Assembly: GCF_011762025.1 (NCBI RefSeq)
Contig: NZ_JAASQR010000001.1
Location: 868,001 to 932,000 of the forward strand
Direction: 5' to 3'
From: Sphingobium vermicomposti
GTDB taxonomy: Bacteria > Pseudomonadota > Alphaproteobacteria > Sphingomonadales > Sphingomonadaceae
Length of the DNA stretch: 64,000 nucleotides
In this document: positions 1-8,576 of the stretch, in pieces
Layout of the letters: each line of letters opens with the position of its first letter
Position numbering within the stretch: the first letter of the stretch is position 1
Position numbers and translations under genes: made by a program
Notes under the pieces: model-generated
Told to the model about the DNA's origin: nothing
Seen by the model: the letters and a program-made list of their open reading frames with translations, nothing else
The model's database searches: none

Positions 1-122
1 CGGTGACCAAGTTCGGGTTGCAGCGTGACAACCCCGCCCACCGTCCAGTCGGGGTGCCGGGTCAGCGCATCAAACGCAATCGTTGTGGTTTCAACCGCCC
101 CAATAAGGAGGGCGCGCTTCAT
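1..122 (-). CDS. Formyltransferase-like protein (N-terminal fragment, cut by window edge)
   Basis: Only the first 40 codons lie in the window; the gene continues past base 1. The reading frame starts at an ATG at 122-120 and opens MKRALLIGAVETTT, followed by a second hydrophobic strand (VGGVVTL). This pattern fits the first beta-alpha-beta unit of the formyl_transf_N fold used by sugar N-formyltransferases and methionyl-tRNA formyltransferase. Its place directly after a sugar-1-phosphate transferase suggests formylation of an amino sugar made in this locus. The start lies inside the preceding gene, giving an overlap of 32 bases, which implies translational coupling. The catalytic Asn-His-Asp region is outside the window, so the family call is tentative. 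Confidence 0.45.
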   Translation of the reverse strand, partial: MKRALLIGAVETTTIAFDALTRHPDWTVGGVVTLQPELGH

Positions 123-687
123 CGGCATGCCAATCGATCCTTTTTTCCCCCGCGACCATGACCCCGATCGTGTGCATCAATATCCGCGCGTCCAGCGCCA
201 CAGATCGATTGCGCACATACCAAAGATCGTATCGGAGCTTTTCCTCGACCGTCAGCAGCGTGTTGCCGCTGACCTGCGCCAGTCCGGTGAGGCCGGGCCG
301 GACAAGGCCGCGCATCCTGCCCGCTTCGCCCAGCGCATGGATTGTATGCGGGAGCAGCGGACGCGGCCCCACGAAATCCATGTCGCCACGCGCGATGTTG
401 ATCAGTTCCGGCAACTCGTCCAGCCGGGAGCGGCGCAGGAAGCGACCCACGGCCGTCACCCGCAATTCGTCAGGCAGGGGAACACCGCTGTCATCGGTCA
501 GGTCGCGCATGCTGCGGAACTTGAGCATCTCAAACTCTCGTCCGCCCTTCCCGCTGCGAATCTGCCGGAACAGTATCGGCCGTCCCACACTGGACATAAC
601 CAACACCCCCAAAAGCAGCAAAAGCGGCGACGCGAGCAGCAGGCCAGCAGCCGCACTCCACGCCGCCGGTCGGAACATTGGACTCAT
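91..687 (-). CDS. PglC/WcaJ-type sugar-1-phosphate transferase (initiating glycosyltransferase)
   Basis: This is a 198-residue monotopic phosphoglycosyl transferase, the size of the minimal PglC-type catalytic domain. A hydrophobic segment covers about residues 12-32. It is followed by the family motifs KFRSM (56-60), SRLDELPEL (87-95, with the Asp90-Glu91 catalytic dyad) and GPRPLLP (107-113). Enzymes of this family move a sugar phosphate from UDP-sugar to undecaprenyl phosphate on the cytoplasmic face of the inner membrane and so start a glycan repeat unit. The start codon overlaps the stop of the upstream GT4 gene by four bases, and the 3' end overlaps the formyltransferase-like gene. The sugar specificity cannot be read from the sequence. 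Confidence 0.9.
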   Translation of the reverse strand: MSPMFRPAAWSAAAGLLLASPLLLLLGVLVMSSVGRPILFRQIRSGKGGREFEMLKFRSMRDLTDDSGVPLPDELRVTAVGRFLRRSRLDELPELINIARGDMDFVGPRPLLPHTIHALGEAGRMRGLVRPGLTGLAQVSGNTLLTVEEKLRYDLWYVRNRSVALDARILMHTIGVMVAGEKRIDWHADEARPPYWGG

Positions 688-1874
688 GCGCCCTCCGGCG
701 TGAGCGTGGCCCTGGTGACGCCTCTGGACGGGGGAACGGTCACAGGCTCCTTGCCCTGCAGCCGCATGACATCCATCAGCGTGCAGTTCACCTTGTCGAC
801 ATCATAGACGTCCACGGCCCTTTGGCGGGCCGCCTGGGCCATATTGCCGACCAGCGCCGGGTCCGACGCCAGCCGTTCCATCGCGGCGGCCAATGCCGGG
901 GCATCGCGGGGCGGAACCAGCAGGCCATTGACACCCGGTTGAATGGGATCGCGGCAACCGGGCATGTCGGTAGTGATTACCGGCCGCCCGATCGCCAGCG
1001 CCTCCAGAATAGTGCGGGGCAATCCTTCCCGATAGTAGGATGGAAGGACGAAAACATGGGCCGACGCAACGAAGCTGCGGACATCGCGGGTTTCCGGCAG
1101 AATTTCGATCAACCCTTCTTCCCGCCATTGCCGCAGGTCGGCGGCGCTATAGCCGGTCGGGTTTTCCGTTTCGGGGCGGCTCAACAGCAGGAAACGCGCG
1201 TCCGGGTGCTTGCGCCGTAGCAGGCGCGCGGCTTCAACATATTCGCCCACACCCTTGTCGCGCATCAGCCGTCCCACCATCAGGAAGGTGAAGGGACCGT
1301 CGGGCAAGGGTGCCTGGGCAAAATGGCGCACGTCGATGCCCGACCCCGGAACCTGCATCACGCGCTGGCCTGACGAAACGATACCGCTATCGAGCATCTC
1401 ACGATGGTCATCGCCATTGAAGACGAAGATGCATTCTGCCCGCCGCACTCCACTGCGATAGAGGCGCGACACGGCGGCGCGCAGCCACCGGCGGTCCTGC
1501 GCTTCGCCGCTGAAGACATAGCCAAGCCCGCTCATGATCGCGAAATAGCGCGACCGCCCCAGCAAACGCGCAGCAAGCCCGCCATAGATGATCGGCTTTT
1601 GCGTGTAGGCGACCACGACATCGGGCCGCTCGGCACGCAGCAGGCGCAGATAATGGAACAGGGTCCGCGCGTCGTGCAGCGGATTGGTCCCGGCCCGCGC
1701 CATCGGTGTGCACCGGAACCGCACGCCCATGGCCGCCAGCCGGGCAAGAACCTCAGGCTCTTCATCAGGCGCGCAGGCCAGCACGTCATGCCCCTGAGCC
1801 ACCATGCGGGCGATCAGCGCGCCGCGAAAGTTGATGAGCGACCAGGACAGGCTGGAAAGGATGACGACCTTCAT
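684..1874 (-). CDS. Glycosyltransferase family 4 protein
   Basis: This is a 396-residue GT-B fold retaining glycosyltransferase. The N-terminal domain starts MKVVILSSLSWSLINFRG, and the C-terminal donor-binding domain carries VGRLMRDKGV and the REGLP...ILEALAIGRPVI segment, which contains the E-x7-E signature of GT4. The frame can be extended upstream by 26 codons. The internal ATG at 1874 is preferred because GAAGGA lies just upstream and the GT-B beta-1 strand then begins at residue 2. It is the first gene of a three-gene minus-strand operon with the PglC-type transferase and the formyltransferase-like gene. The likely role is addition of one sugar to the lipid-linked repeat unit in the cytoplasm. 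Confidence 0.88.
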   Translation of the reverse strand: MKVVILSSLSWSLINFRGALIARMVAQGHDVLACAPDEEPEVLARLAAMGVRFRCTPMARAGTNPLHDARTLFHYLRLLRAERPDVVVAYTQKPIIYGGLAARLLGRSRYFAIMSGLGYVFSGEAQDRRWLRAAVSRLYRSGVRRAECIFVFNGDDHREMLDSGIVSSGQRVMQVPGSGIDVRHFAQAPLPDGPFTFLMVGRLMRDKGVGEYVEAARLLRRKHPDARFLLLSRPETENPTGYSAADLRQWREEGLIEILPETRDVRSFVASAHVFVLPSYYREGLPRTILEALAIGRPVITTDMPGCRDPIQPGVNGLLVPPRDAPALAAAMERLASDPALVGNMAQAARQRAVDVYDVDKVNCTLMDVMRLQGKEPVTVPPSRGVTRATLTPEGA

Positions 1875-2245
1875 TCTGCACTGATCCTTCGATGACGCAC
1901 GACCGTCGGTCGCCCACTGCCCTACCGGGGTATCACAGCGCCTGCACAGCAAGGCCTGTGCATCGGTAGATTACTCCTTTGAGGCAGTGCCGCTTGGCGT
2001 CGACGCTGTGTTGCGCCCCGAAATTGCGCGCTTGGGAAGTGCGAGTAGCCAAAAGCGCCACCGACTGCTTCAGGCGGGACCAGTGTGGGATAAAGGATAG
2101 TGTCTGATCGACCGATTACCGTGCGGCGATGCTTCCGATAGCTTGGCTGCAGACCGGCGGATGTCGGACGGAGCCGCGCATCTGCTTTCCAGCTGCCTTC
2201 CGGCCTCTTCCTTCCGCTTGCACAGGATCTCTACGGGAGCCCGGA
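1875..2245. other. Divergent intergenic region in the polysaccharide locus
   Basis: These 371 bases separate a leftward glycosyltransferase operon from a rightward dehydratase gene, so promoters for both must lie here. I found a ribosome binding site for each gene but no convincing -35/-10 pair, riboswitch or repeat. The in-frame extension of the rightward gene into this region lacks family similarity and a good ribosome binding site. Confidence 0.5.
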
Positions 2246-4393
2246 ATGTCGAATGTTGCGTCCACGAGGCAAGATCGGACCCCAGACGTCCAGCGCGAAA
2301 TTCCCGCCACGACATTGCTGATCCGGCTTGAAGCTGCCGCGCGGGCCTTCGTTGAAAAGAGCCCGTCTCGCGCTCGTGCCGTCAGGCTCGCCACGATCCT
2401 GATAGTCGACGCGCTCGCAATGATGACGGCCTTTCAGTTGTCGCTGATAATATTGTCCAGCCTAGAAATGTCGCCCACAATGCATGATCCACGGTTCGCC
2501 CTCGCTTTTGTGGGCGTCAACCTGATAGCGCTGTTCGCCATCGGCACTTATCGGCAAAGCTGGCGGTTCGTGTCGGTCGGGGATGCGCTGCGCGTTGCAG
2601 GCAGTCTGCTCGTCACGTCATGGCTCATCTGGATGGTCACCGCCGGGTTCGTCATTCCCCAGCAAATGTATCGCGTCATGATGACGACGTTCCTGACCGT
2701 CAATGTTCCGATCACGGTGGCGGCGCTGCTGGGCGCGCGGGTCGCGCGACGCGCCTTCTTCCAATATCTTCGTGCAGCGCGGCTACGGCAATCTGCGCAG
2801 ACGCGGGGCCGCATCCTGTTGCTGGGCGAACTGGACTGGGCGCGGGTGATGGCCGACCTGGTGCCCACCGATGCTCAGTCTGGCCTTGAGATTGTCGGCG
2901 TGATCTCCTTCGACGGGCGCGACCGGCGGCTTCAGGTCGGCGGCCTGCCGATTCTGGGATCACCCGACATGCTGCCGCAGATCGTCGCCGAGCTGGACCG
3001 CGCGGGCAAACGCCCGGTCAGCCTGGTGGTGCAGGAAAGCAGCGAGCGGCTGGACCGGCAACAGATCCTGCGCATCGCGGCGGCCGCCGAGCAGGAAAAT
3101 CTGATCGTTTCCCGCTTCCGCAATCCGTGGACAGGGCCGCAACCGGATAAGGGCGACCGCCTGTCGATAGAAAAGATGCCGCTCGCCGAATTGCTGGGCC
3201 GCCCCGAAATCACGGTCCAGCACAGCTATCTGGAACGGGTCGTCACCGGCGCGCGCATCATGGTGACGGGCGCGGGCGGAACTATCGGTGGGGAACTGGT
3301 GCGCCAGCTGGCCTATTATCGCCCGTCCGAGATCATATTGCTCGATCACGCCGAATATAATCTCTACGCCATCGAGCTGGAAGCGAGGGAATCTTTCCCC
3401 GATGTCCGGTTCCACGCCGAACTTTGCTCCATCCGCCAGCGCGCGGCGCTGTGGCAGGTGTTCGAGCGGCGGCGGCCGGAGATCGTCTTTCACGCTGCCG
3501 CGCTCAAACATGTGCCGATGGTGGAGGCCAACCCGTGCGCGGGGGTGCATACCAATGTGCTGGGAACGCGCAACGTGGCGGACGCGGTCTGCGAATTCGA
3601 AGCGCGCGCCATGATCCAGGTCTCAACCGACAAGGCGGTCAATCCCGTCGGCCTGATGGGCGCGACCAAGCGGCTGGGTGAGCTATATTGCCAGGCGCTG
3701 GACCTGATCGGCAGTTGCGACCCGGACAGCCCCCGTTTCCTGACCGTCCGCTTCGGCAACGTGCTGGGGTCGAGCGGGTCGCTGATCCCGCTGTTCCAGC
3801 ATCAGATCGCGGCAGGCAAGCCGCTGACCGTCACCCACCCGGACATCGAACGGTTTTTCATGACCGTGCAGGAAGCCGTGCTGCTGATCCTGCAGAGCAG
3901 CGCTCGCGCCCTGGAAACCGATTCGGAACGCGGCACCATCTTTGTCCTCGACATGGGCGAGCCGGTGAAGATCGTCGAAATCGCCCGGCGGGTCATCCGC
4001 ATGGCGGGCCTTCGCCCCGACATCGACGTGCCGATCAAGTTCATCGGCCTGCGTCCGGGTGAAAAGCTGTTCGAGGAACTGTTCGACATGTCGGAAGACA
4101 AGATCGAAAGCGCCATTCCAGGTATTTTCGAGGCGATGCCTTCCCCCATCCCGCTTGAAATGCTGGTCGAAGGCTTTGGCCAGCTGGCCCGGCTGATCGC
4201 GGCCGGGGATTCACGGGAGTTGATCCGCCTGACCCATGAGATGGTGGCTGCGTCGGCCAGTTCGCGCTGGGCTGAAATATTGCGGCGGCTCGCTGCGGAA
4301 AGCCAGGACACGGTGTTCATGATGCCGCGTGGTCCTGAAGCCGCACCCGCATTGCCGGCAGCCCCGACGGCCCTGCCGCGCGATGTCGCCTGA
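2246..4393 (+). CDS. CapD/WbpM/FlaA1-type membrane nucleoside-diphosphate-sugar 4,6-dehydratase
   Basis: The protein has 715 residues. Membrane helices fill roughly residues 45-180, followed by a CoA-binding-3-like Rossmann domain and a C-terminal SDR catalytic domain (Polysacc_synt_2). The NAD motif GAGGTIG is at 342-348. Ser460 in STDKA, and Met471 with Lys475 in MGATK, match the Ser-Met-Lys triad of WbpM-like 4,6-dehydratases. These enzymes typically turn UDP-GlcNAc into the 4-keto-6-deoxy sugar. The adjacent DegT aminotransferase would then add an amino group, giving a bacillosamine- or QuiNAc-type sugar. The start at 2246 was chosen because GGGAG precedes it; an in-frame ATG at 2129 gives 39 extra residues that do not look like the family. 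Confidence 0.92.
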   Translation: MSNVASTRQDRTPDVQREIPATTLLIRLEAAARAFVEKSPSRARAVRLATILIVDALAMMTAFQLSLIILSSLEMSPTMHDPRFALAFVGVNLIALFAIGTYRQSWRFVSVGDALRVAGSLLVTSWLIWMVTAGFVIPQQMYRVMMTTFLTVNVPITVAALLGARVARRAFFQYLRAARLRQSAQTRGRILLLGELDWARVMADLVPTDAQSGLEIVGVISFDGRDRRLQVGGLPILGSPDMLPQIVAELDRAGKRPVSLVVQESSERLDRQQILRIAAAAEQENLIVSRFRNPWTGPQPDKGDRLSIEKMPLAELLGRPEITVQHSYLERVVTGARIMVTGAGGTIGGELVRQLAYYRPSEIILLDHAEYNLYAIELEARESFPDVRFHAELCSIRQRAALWQVFERRRPEIVFHAAALKHVPMVEANPCAGVHTNVLGTRNVADAVCEFEARAMIQVSTDKAVNPVGLMGATKRLGELYCQALDLIGSCDPDSPRFLTVRFGNVLGSSGSLIPLFQHQIAAGKPLTVTHPDIERFFMTVQEAVLLILQSSARALETDSERGTIFVLDMGEPVKIVEIARRVIRMAGLRPDIDVPIKFIGLRPGEKLFEELFDMSEDKIESAIPGIFEAMPSPIPLEMLVEGFGQLARLIAAGDSRELIRLTHEMVAASASSRWAEILRRLAAESQDTVFMMPRGPEAAPALPAAPTALPRDVA

Positions 4394-4411
4394 CCTTATC
4401 AGGAGCAACCC

Positions 4412-5656
4412 ATGATCCAAGCCGCCGCCGCTTCCCTTTCCACCGTCCAAAGCCTGCCGGGCGACGAGCGGTTGAGTCCGCTTGACCATGCAGAACTGCG
4501 CTGGCCCCAGCACGAGCCGGACGAAATAGCCGCCGTGGTTCGGCTGCTCGAAACCGGGCGGGTCAATTCGATGATGCATGGCGAACAGACGCGCCAGTTC
4601 GAAGCCGAATTCGCCGCCTTCTGTGGCATGTCCCATGGCATTGCCGTGTCGAACGGCACCGTTGCGCTGGAACTGGCGCTCCGCGCGTTGGGGGTGGGAC
4701 CGGGCGATGAGGTCATCGTCCCCTGCCGCAGCTTTTTCGCGACTGCCGCCTGCGTCGTCGCGGTGGGCGCAACGCCTGTGTTCGCCGATATAGACCCCGT
4801 CACCAACGGCATCGATCCAGCGTCGGCGCGCAGGATGGTCACCGCGCGAACCGCCGCGATCCTGTGCGTCCATCTAGGTGGCTGGCCCTGCGACATGACG
4901 GCCCTGCGCGCGCTGGCTGACGAGGAAGAATTGTGGCTGATCGAGGATTGCGCCCAGGCGCATGGGGCCAGCCTGCACGGCCAGATGGCAGGATCGCTGG
5001 GCGACGCTGCGGCCTTTTCCTTTTGCACCGACAAGATCATGTCGACAGGCGGCGAAGGCGGCATGCTGCTGCTGCGCAGAGAGGCGCACTGGAAACGGGC
5101 CTGGGCCTATAAGGACCATGGCAAGAATCCCGATAAATTCTTTAGCCCCCCGACCAAGAGCGGCTTTCGCTACCTGCATGACAGTTTCGGCACCAATTGG
5201 CGCATGACCGAAATGCAGGCGGCCATCGGTCGGGCGCAGTTGGCGAAGCTTCCCGGCTGGATCGCCAGGCGACGGCGCAACGCGGATGCGCTGGCCCGCT
5301 TCCTGGCCGACGAGCCGGGCGTGGAGGTGCCGATGATCCCTGATCATGTCGGCCACGCCTTCTACCGACTTTACGTCACGATCGACCCGAAGCGGCTAGG
5401 GGAAGATGGAACGACCACGCCCATCATCGACCGGATGTGCCGCATGGGCATGCCGGTGGGCAGCGGGTCCTGCGCGGATATGTCGCAGGAGGGTGCATTC
5501 GACGAAATCCACCCCCGGCGCGACGGCGCATTGGCCGCCGCGCGTGAGGCAGGGCGGCGCAGCATCGCGTTTCCGGTCGACCATCTGCTGGACGAAAGCG
5601 ACATGCGCCGCATGGCCAATTGCCTGCGGATCGCGCTGGCCGAACTGGATAAATGA
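4412..5656 (+). CDS. DegT/DnrJ/EryC1/StrS family PLP-dependent sugar aminotransferase
   Basis: This 414-residue protein is of normal length for the family. SNGTVALELAL (80-90), the IEDCAQAHGA segment (177-186) and FSFCTDK with Lys208 followed by GGEGG give a full PLP-binding site; Lys208 would form the Schiff base. The family aminates keto sugars bound to a nucleotide diphosphate, usually with glutamate as donor. It lies 18 bases after the dehydratase gene, with AGGAG upstream of the start. The simplest reading is a two-step route from a UDP-hexose to a UDP-4-amino-sugar. Amination at C3 instead of C4 cannot be excluded. Confidence 0.92.
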   Translation: MIQAAAASLSTVQSLPGDERLSPLDHAELRWPQHEPDEIAAVVRLLETGRVNSMMHGEQTRQFEAEFAAFCGMSHGIAVSNGTVALELALRALGVGPGDEVIVPCRSFFATAACVVAVGATPVFADIDPVTNGIDPASARRMVTARTAAILCVHLGGWPCDMTALRALADEEELWLIEDCAQAHGASLHGQMAGSLGDAAAFSFCTDKIMSTGGEGGMLLLRREAHWKRAWAYKDHGKNPDKFFSPPTKSGFRYLHDSFGTNWRMTEMQAAIGRAQLAKLPGWIARRRRNADALARFLADEPGVEVPMIPDHVGHAFYRLYVTIDPKRLGEDGTTTPIIDRMCRMGMPVGSGSCADMSQEGAFDEIHPRRDGALAAAREAGRRSIAFPVDHLLDESDMRRMANCLRIALAELDK

Positions 5657-5678
5657 GGAAACGCGAGGCGCACGACAT

Positions 5679-6524
5679 ATGACGATCAATCATCGCCTGC
5701 CACATTTCGTTATCATCGGCGCGGTCAAGGGTGCCACGACCTGGATTCACAACCAGTTGAGGGACAATCCTGCGGTCTATCTGCCTGCCCCGGAGCCGCA
5801 TTTCTTCAGCCAGGAATATGATTGCGGCCTCGATCATTATCGCCGCTTCTTCGACGGTGCAGCGCCGGGCCAGATGCTGGGCGAAAAGTCCGCCGACTAT
5901 CTCGCCCATCCGCTGGCGGCCGCGCGCATGGCGTCGATTTTGCCGCAGGCCCGGCTGGTCGTGCAGCTGCGCAACCCCGTCGACCGCGCCTATTCCGACT
6001 ATAAGATGCTGTTCCGGCGTGGCACCGTGACGCAGGGACCGGAAGCCTATCTGGACGGGCGGCCAAGCGATCAACCGCGCTTCCTGGAAGATGGCCTCTA
6101 TGCCCGTCACCTCCGCCGCTGGCTTGACCATTTCAGCGCCGACCAGATCAAGATCATCCTGTTCGAAGATGTGAAGGCCGCGCCTGAACAGACTGTGGCG
6201 ACGGTCAGCGCCCATGTCGGCGCGCCCTGCCATTATTCGAAGCAAGTGGGCGCGAGTCCGCGCAACGACAGCAGCGAGCGGTTCCTGCCGCTGCCCGTGC
6301 GCACCGCCTTGGCGCCGCTCAAGGATGCAGCCCGACCGCTGCGCGGTAACAGCATGTTCGAAAAGGTGCGGGGACTGTTCGCCCGTCAGATCCAATATCC
6401 ACCGCTGCCAGGCGCATTGCGCACGCGCATGATGGACTATTATGCGCGAGACATTGATGATCTGGAAACACTGATCGGTCGCGACCTAAGTCATTGGAAA
6501 CAAAAGTCCCGCCTGGCGGCGTAG
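5679..6524 (+). CDS. Sulfotransferase family protein (first of two)
   Basis: The product has 281 residues. GAVKGATTW (14-22) is the 5'-phosphosulfate-binding loop, with Lys17 as the expected PAPS-contacting and catalytic lysine. QLRNPVDRAYSDY contains Arg98 and Ser106 at the spacing of the 3'-phosphate-binding motif. Such enzymes transfer sulfate from PAPS to a hydroxyl or amine of a glycan or small molecule. The HFFSQEYD segment resembles the heparan-type and bacterial polysaccharide sulfotransferases. The start at 5679 has GAGG upstream; an alternative upstream frame only overlaps the aminotransferase gene. It probably decorates the polysaccharide made here. The acceptor is unknown. Confidence 0.85.
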   Translation: MTINHRLPHFVIIGAVKGATTWIHNQLRDNPAVYLPAPEPHFFSQEYDCGLDHYRRFFDGAAPGQMLGEKSADYLAHPLAAARMASILPQARLVVQLRNPVDRAYSDYKMLFRRGTVTQGPEAYLDGRPSDQPRFLEDGLYARHLRRWLDHFSADQIKIILFEDVKAAPEQTVATVSAHVGAPCHYSKQVGASPRNDSSERFLPLPVRTALAPLKDAARPLRGNSMFEKVRGLFARQIQYPPLPGALRTRMMDYYARDIDDLETLIGRDLSHWKQKSRLAA

Positions 6525-6645
6525 AAGTAAATGTTCCAAATGCGCTGGCGAAATATCCCCTTTTCGCCTGCGCCCGATACGAAATTGCTCGCCGCAACGT
6601 GCCGGAAAGGCTTACACTCCACTTGTCAGTTGAGAGGGGAAACAG

Positions 6646-7221
6646 ATGAGCAAGCGGTTCACCCATAGTGTCTGCCTTGGCATTTTCGTTCTGACGGCAG
6701 CCTGTTCCAGCGGTCTTTCAAATCTGGCGAGCCTACCGCCCGCCCCGACAGTCGCCTACCGTCTGGGCGCTGGCGATGAAGTCCGGGTTTCCATTCCGGG
6801 CCTGACGCCGACCGGCGCGACCGAGGCAAGCTATGTCGTCAACGACCGGGGCCAGATCGCCCTGCCGGTGCTGGGCGATGTTCCCGCCAACGGCAAGACC
6901 GTGCCGGAACTGCAAGCCAGCATCGCAGAGCTACTGACCCAGCGGCAGTTGCTGAACGCTCCGACCGTCAGCGTGCAGCCGGTGAAACTGCGCCCCTTCT
7001 ACGTACTGGGAGAGGTCAAAAGTCCCGGCGAATATCAGTATCGCGCCGGCATGTCGGTCCTTGCGGCTGTTTCAGCGGCGGGCGGCTACACATTCCGCGC
7101 CCAGCAGGGCAATGTCGGGGTCACGCGCATGGTCGACGGCAGGCAGGTTGAAGGCCGGGCCAGCGAGCGCGACATGATCCAGCCCGGCGACACGATCCGC
7201 ATCTATGAGAAGTGGTTCTGA
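6646..7221 (+). CDS. Short Wza-like polysaccharide export (OPX) lipoprotein
   Basis: The 191-residue product begins with a signal peptide ending in the lipobox LTAAC, so Cys20 should be lipidated. A Poly_export domain covers about residues 35-115 (YRLGAGDEVRVSI) and one SLBB domain about 115-190 (FYVLGEVKSPGEYQYRAG). It is roughly half the length of Wza and lacks the C-terminal helix that forms Wza's outer-membrane pore. It therefore probably relies on a separate barrel, encoded by the next gene, which starts one base inside its stop codon. Similar short proteins occur in exosortase-associated exopolysaccharide loci. A strong AGAGGGG site precedes the start. It should act in the periplasm or at the outer membrane during glycan export. 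Confidence 0.88.
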   Translation: MSKRFTHSVCLGIFVLTAACSSGLSNLASLPPAPTVAYRLGAGDEVRVSIPGLTPTGATEASYVVNDRGQIALPVLGDVPANGKTVPELQASIAELLTQRQLLNAPTVSVQPVKLRPFYVLGEVKSPGEYQYRAGMSVLAAVSAAGGYTFRAQQGNVGVTRMVDGRQVEGRASERDMIQPGDTIRIYEKWF

Positions 7222-8456
7222 TGCAGAACCGGTCATCGGCGCAAGTCGCCATCGCCATCGTGGTCGCCGGCAGCGCACTGCCAGCCACCATTGCCCATGC
7301 ACAGGATCTTCGATCCGCCGAAACCTTCCTGGACGTTCCATCCGCCTTGTTCGTGCCCACGCCTTTGCGGCTGGGCACTGCAACCGCCACGATCGGGGTC
7401 GATACCCGGCTGGAATATGACAGCAACATCTATGCCCAGCCGTCCGATGAAAAGGATGACTTCAAGCTGCTGGTCAACCCCTATGTGGAGCTGGTCCGAT
7501 CAGGCGGCACGCTGCAGCTTTCGGCCCGCGCCGTCGGCAATTTTCGCCGTTATTTTCAGTATGACCGCGAAAATGCCGAAGCGGGACAGGTCGCCGCAGG
7601 GGCGACCTGGACGCCGTCCGCCGCTGACAAGGTTACGGCTGCGGCCAGTTGGAGCCGTGTCATAGAGGATCGCGGCGAGCCTGAAGCACGCGTCAACACC
7701 TTGATCGGCCCACGGAAGCTCAATGTCGTGAATGGCGACCTGTCCTACACCCGCCAAGGGACGCGGTTCGGCGTCATGGTGCGCGGCACTGCCAGTCGGT
7801 CCCGTTATCTAAGCGCCCTGGACGATGATCGCGAGCTTGATAATTTCGGCGTTCTGGGGCGCGTTTTGGTGCGCGCAACGCCGCTGATGAACGGCTTTGT
7901 CGAAGGGTTCGTGTCCAAGCGGGATTACCGGATCACGCCGTTCGGCAGCCCCGACCGCGATTCATCCACCTATGGCGGTCGCGTGGGGGTCGCCATTGAT
8001 CCGGGGGGCACGATTCGCGGCGACGCAGCCGTCGGCCTTTATCGGTTCGATCCCAAGGATTCGTCGATCGAAGCGCGCACCCGTCTTTCGGCACAGGTCA
8101 GCATGACCTATTCGCCGCAGACGCGCACGGCCATCACGCTGGACGGGTTCATCGGCAACGTCGCCACCTACCGCACCGGCGTGCAATCCCGCGAAGACAT
8201 GCGCTTCCGACTGGGCGTTCAACAGGAGGTTCGCCACAATCTGCGAGGCGAAGTGGGCCTGGTCTATCGCCGCAGCAAATTCTTTGGCGCAGGCGACGTC
8301 CAGAAGATCTACGGCGTCACCGGAGAGCTGGAATATTCGCTCAACCGCCGTATCGCGATCGCAGCCGACATACGCTATTCCAAGCGCGTAAGCTCCGTCC
8401 CGTTCGATGAATTCGAACGGGTCCGTGCCGGGCTGATACTTCGGCTCCACTACTAA
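7221..8456 (+). CDS. Outer-membrane beta-barrel protein of a polysaccharide export locus
   Basis: This is a 411-residue protein with a signal peptide cleaved near AHA-QD (about residue 29). Alternating amphipathic strands run to the C terminus, which ends in aromatic LILRLHY, as expected for a BAM-inserted barrel. The fold resembles the BBP2-type barrels found beside short OPX lipoproteins. The start shares one base with the previous stop (TGATG), which argues for co-translation with the export lipoprotein. A GTG nine bases upstream is a less likely start. The likely role is to supply the outer-membrane pore that the short OPX protein lacks. I cannot name a closer homologue. Confidence 0.75.
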   Translation: MQNRSSAQVAIAIVVAGSALPATIAHAQDLRSAETFLDVPSALFVPTPLRLGTATATIGVDTRLEYDSNIYAQPSDEKDDFKLLVNPYVELVRSGGTLQLSARAVGNFRRYFQYDRENAEAGQVAAGATWTPSAADKVTAAASWSRVIEDRGEPEARVNTLIGPRKLNVVNGDLSYTRQGTRFGVMVRGTASRSRYLSALDDDRELDNFGVLGRVLVRATPLMNGFVEGFVSKRDYRITPFGSPDRDSSTYGGRVGVAIDPGGTIRGDAAVGLYRFDPKDSSIEARTRLSAQVSMTYSPQTRTAITLDGFIGNVATYRTGVQSREDMRFRLGVQQEVRHNLRGEVGLVYRRSKFFGAGDVQKIYGVTGELEYSLNRRIAIAADIRYSKRVSSVPFDEFERVRAGLILRLHY

Positions 8457-8464
8457 CCCATTGT

Positions 8465-8495
8465 GCGGCGGCCCTTTCATCCGAAGGGTCGCCGC
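8465..8495 (+). terminator. Stem-loop after the export genes
   Basis: GCGGCGGCCCTT and AAGGGTCGCCGC form a 12-bp stem (one G-T pair) around a 7-base loop, nine bases after the barrel gene. No run of T follows, so termination efficiency is uncertain, but the position fits a transcript end or processing site before the next glycosyltransferase operon. Confidence 0.5.
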
Positions 8496-8576
8496 CTACC
8501 CCCTACGCGCAATGGACTTAAACGTCCCCGGCTCAGAAACTTGGTAGCAACATGATGTTGTAAACAAGGATTCTTG

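Noticed and set aside
25..807. Plus-strand frame of 260 codons at the left end
   Set aside because: It is antisense to the PglC-type transferase and formyltransferase-like genes, whose catalytic motifs are clear.
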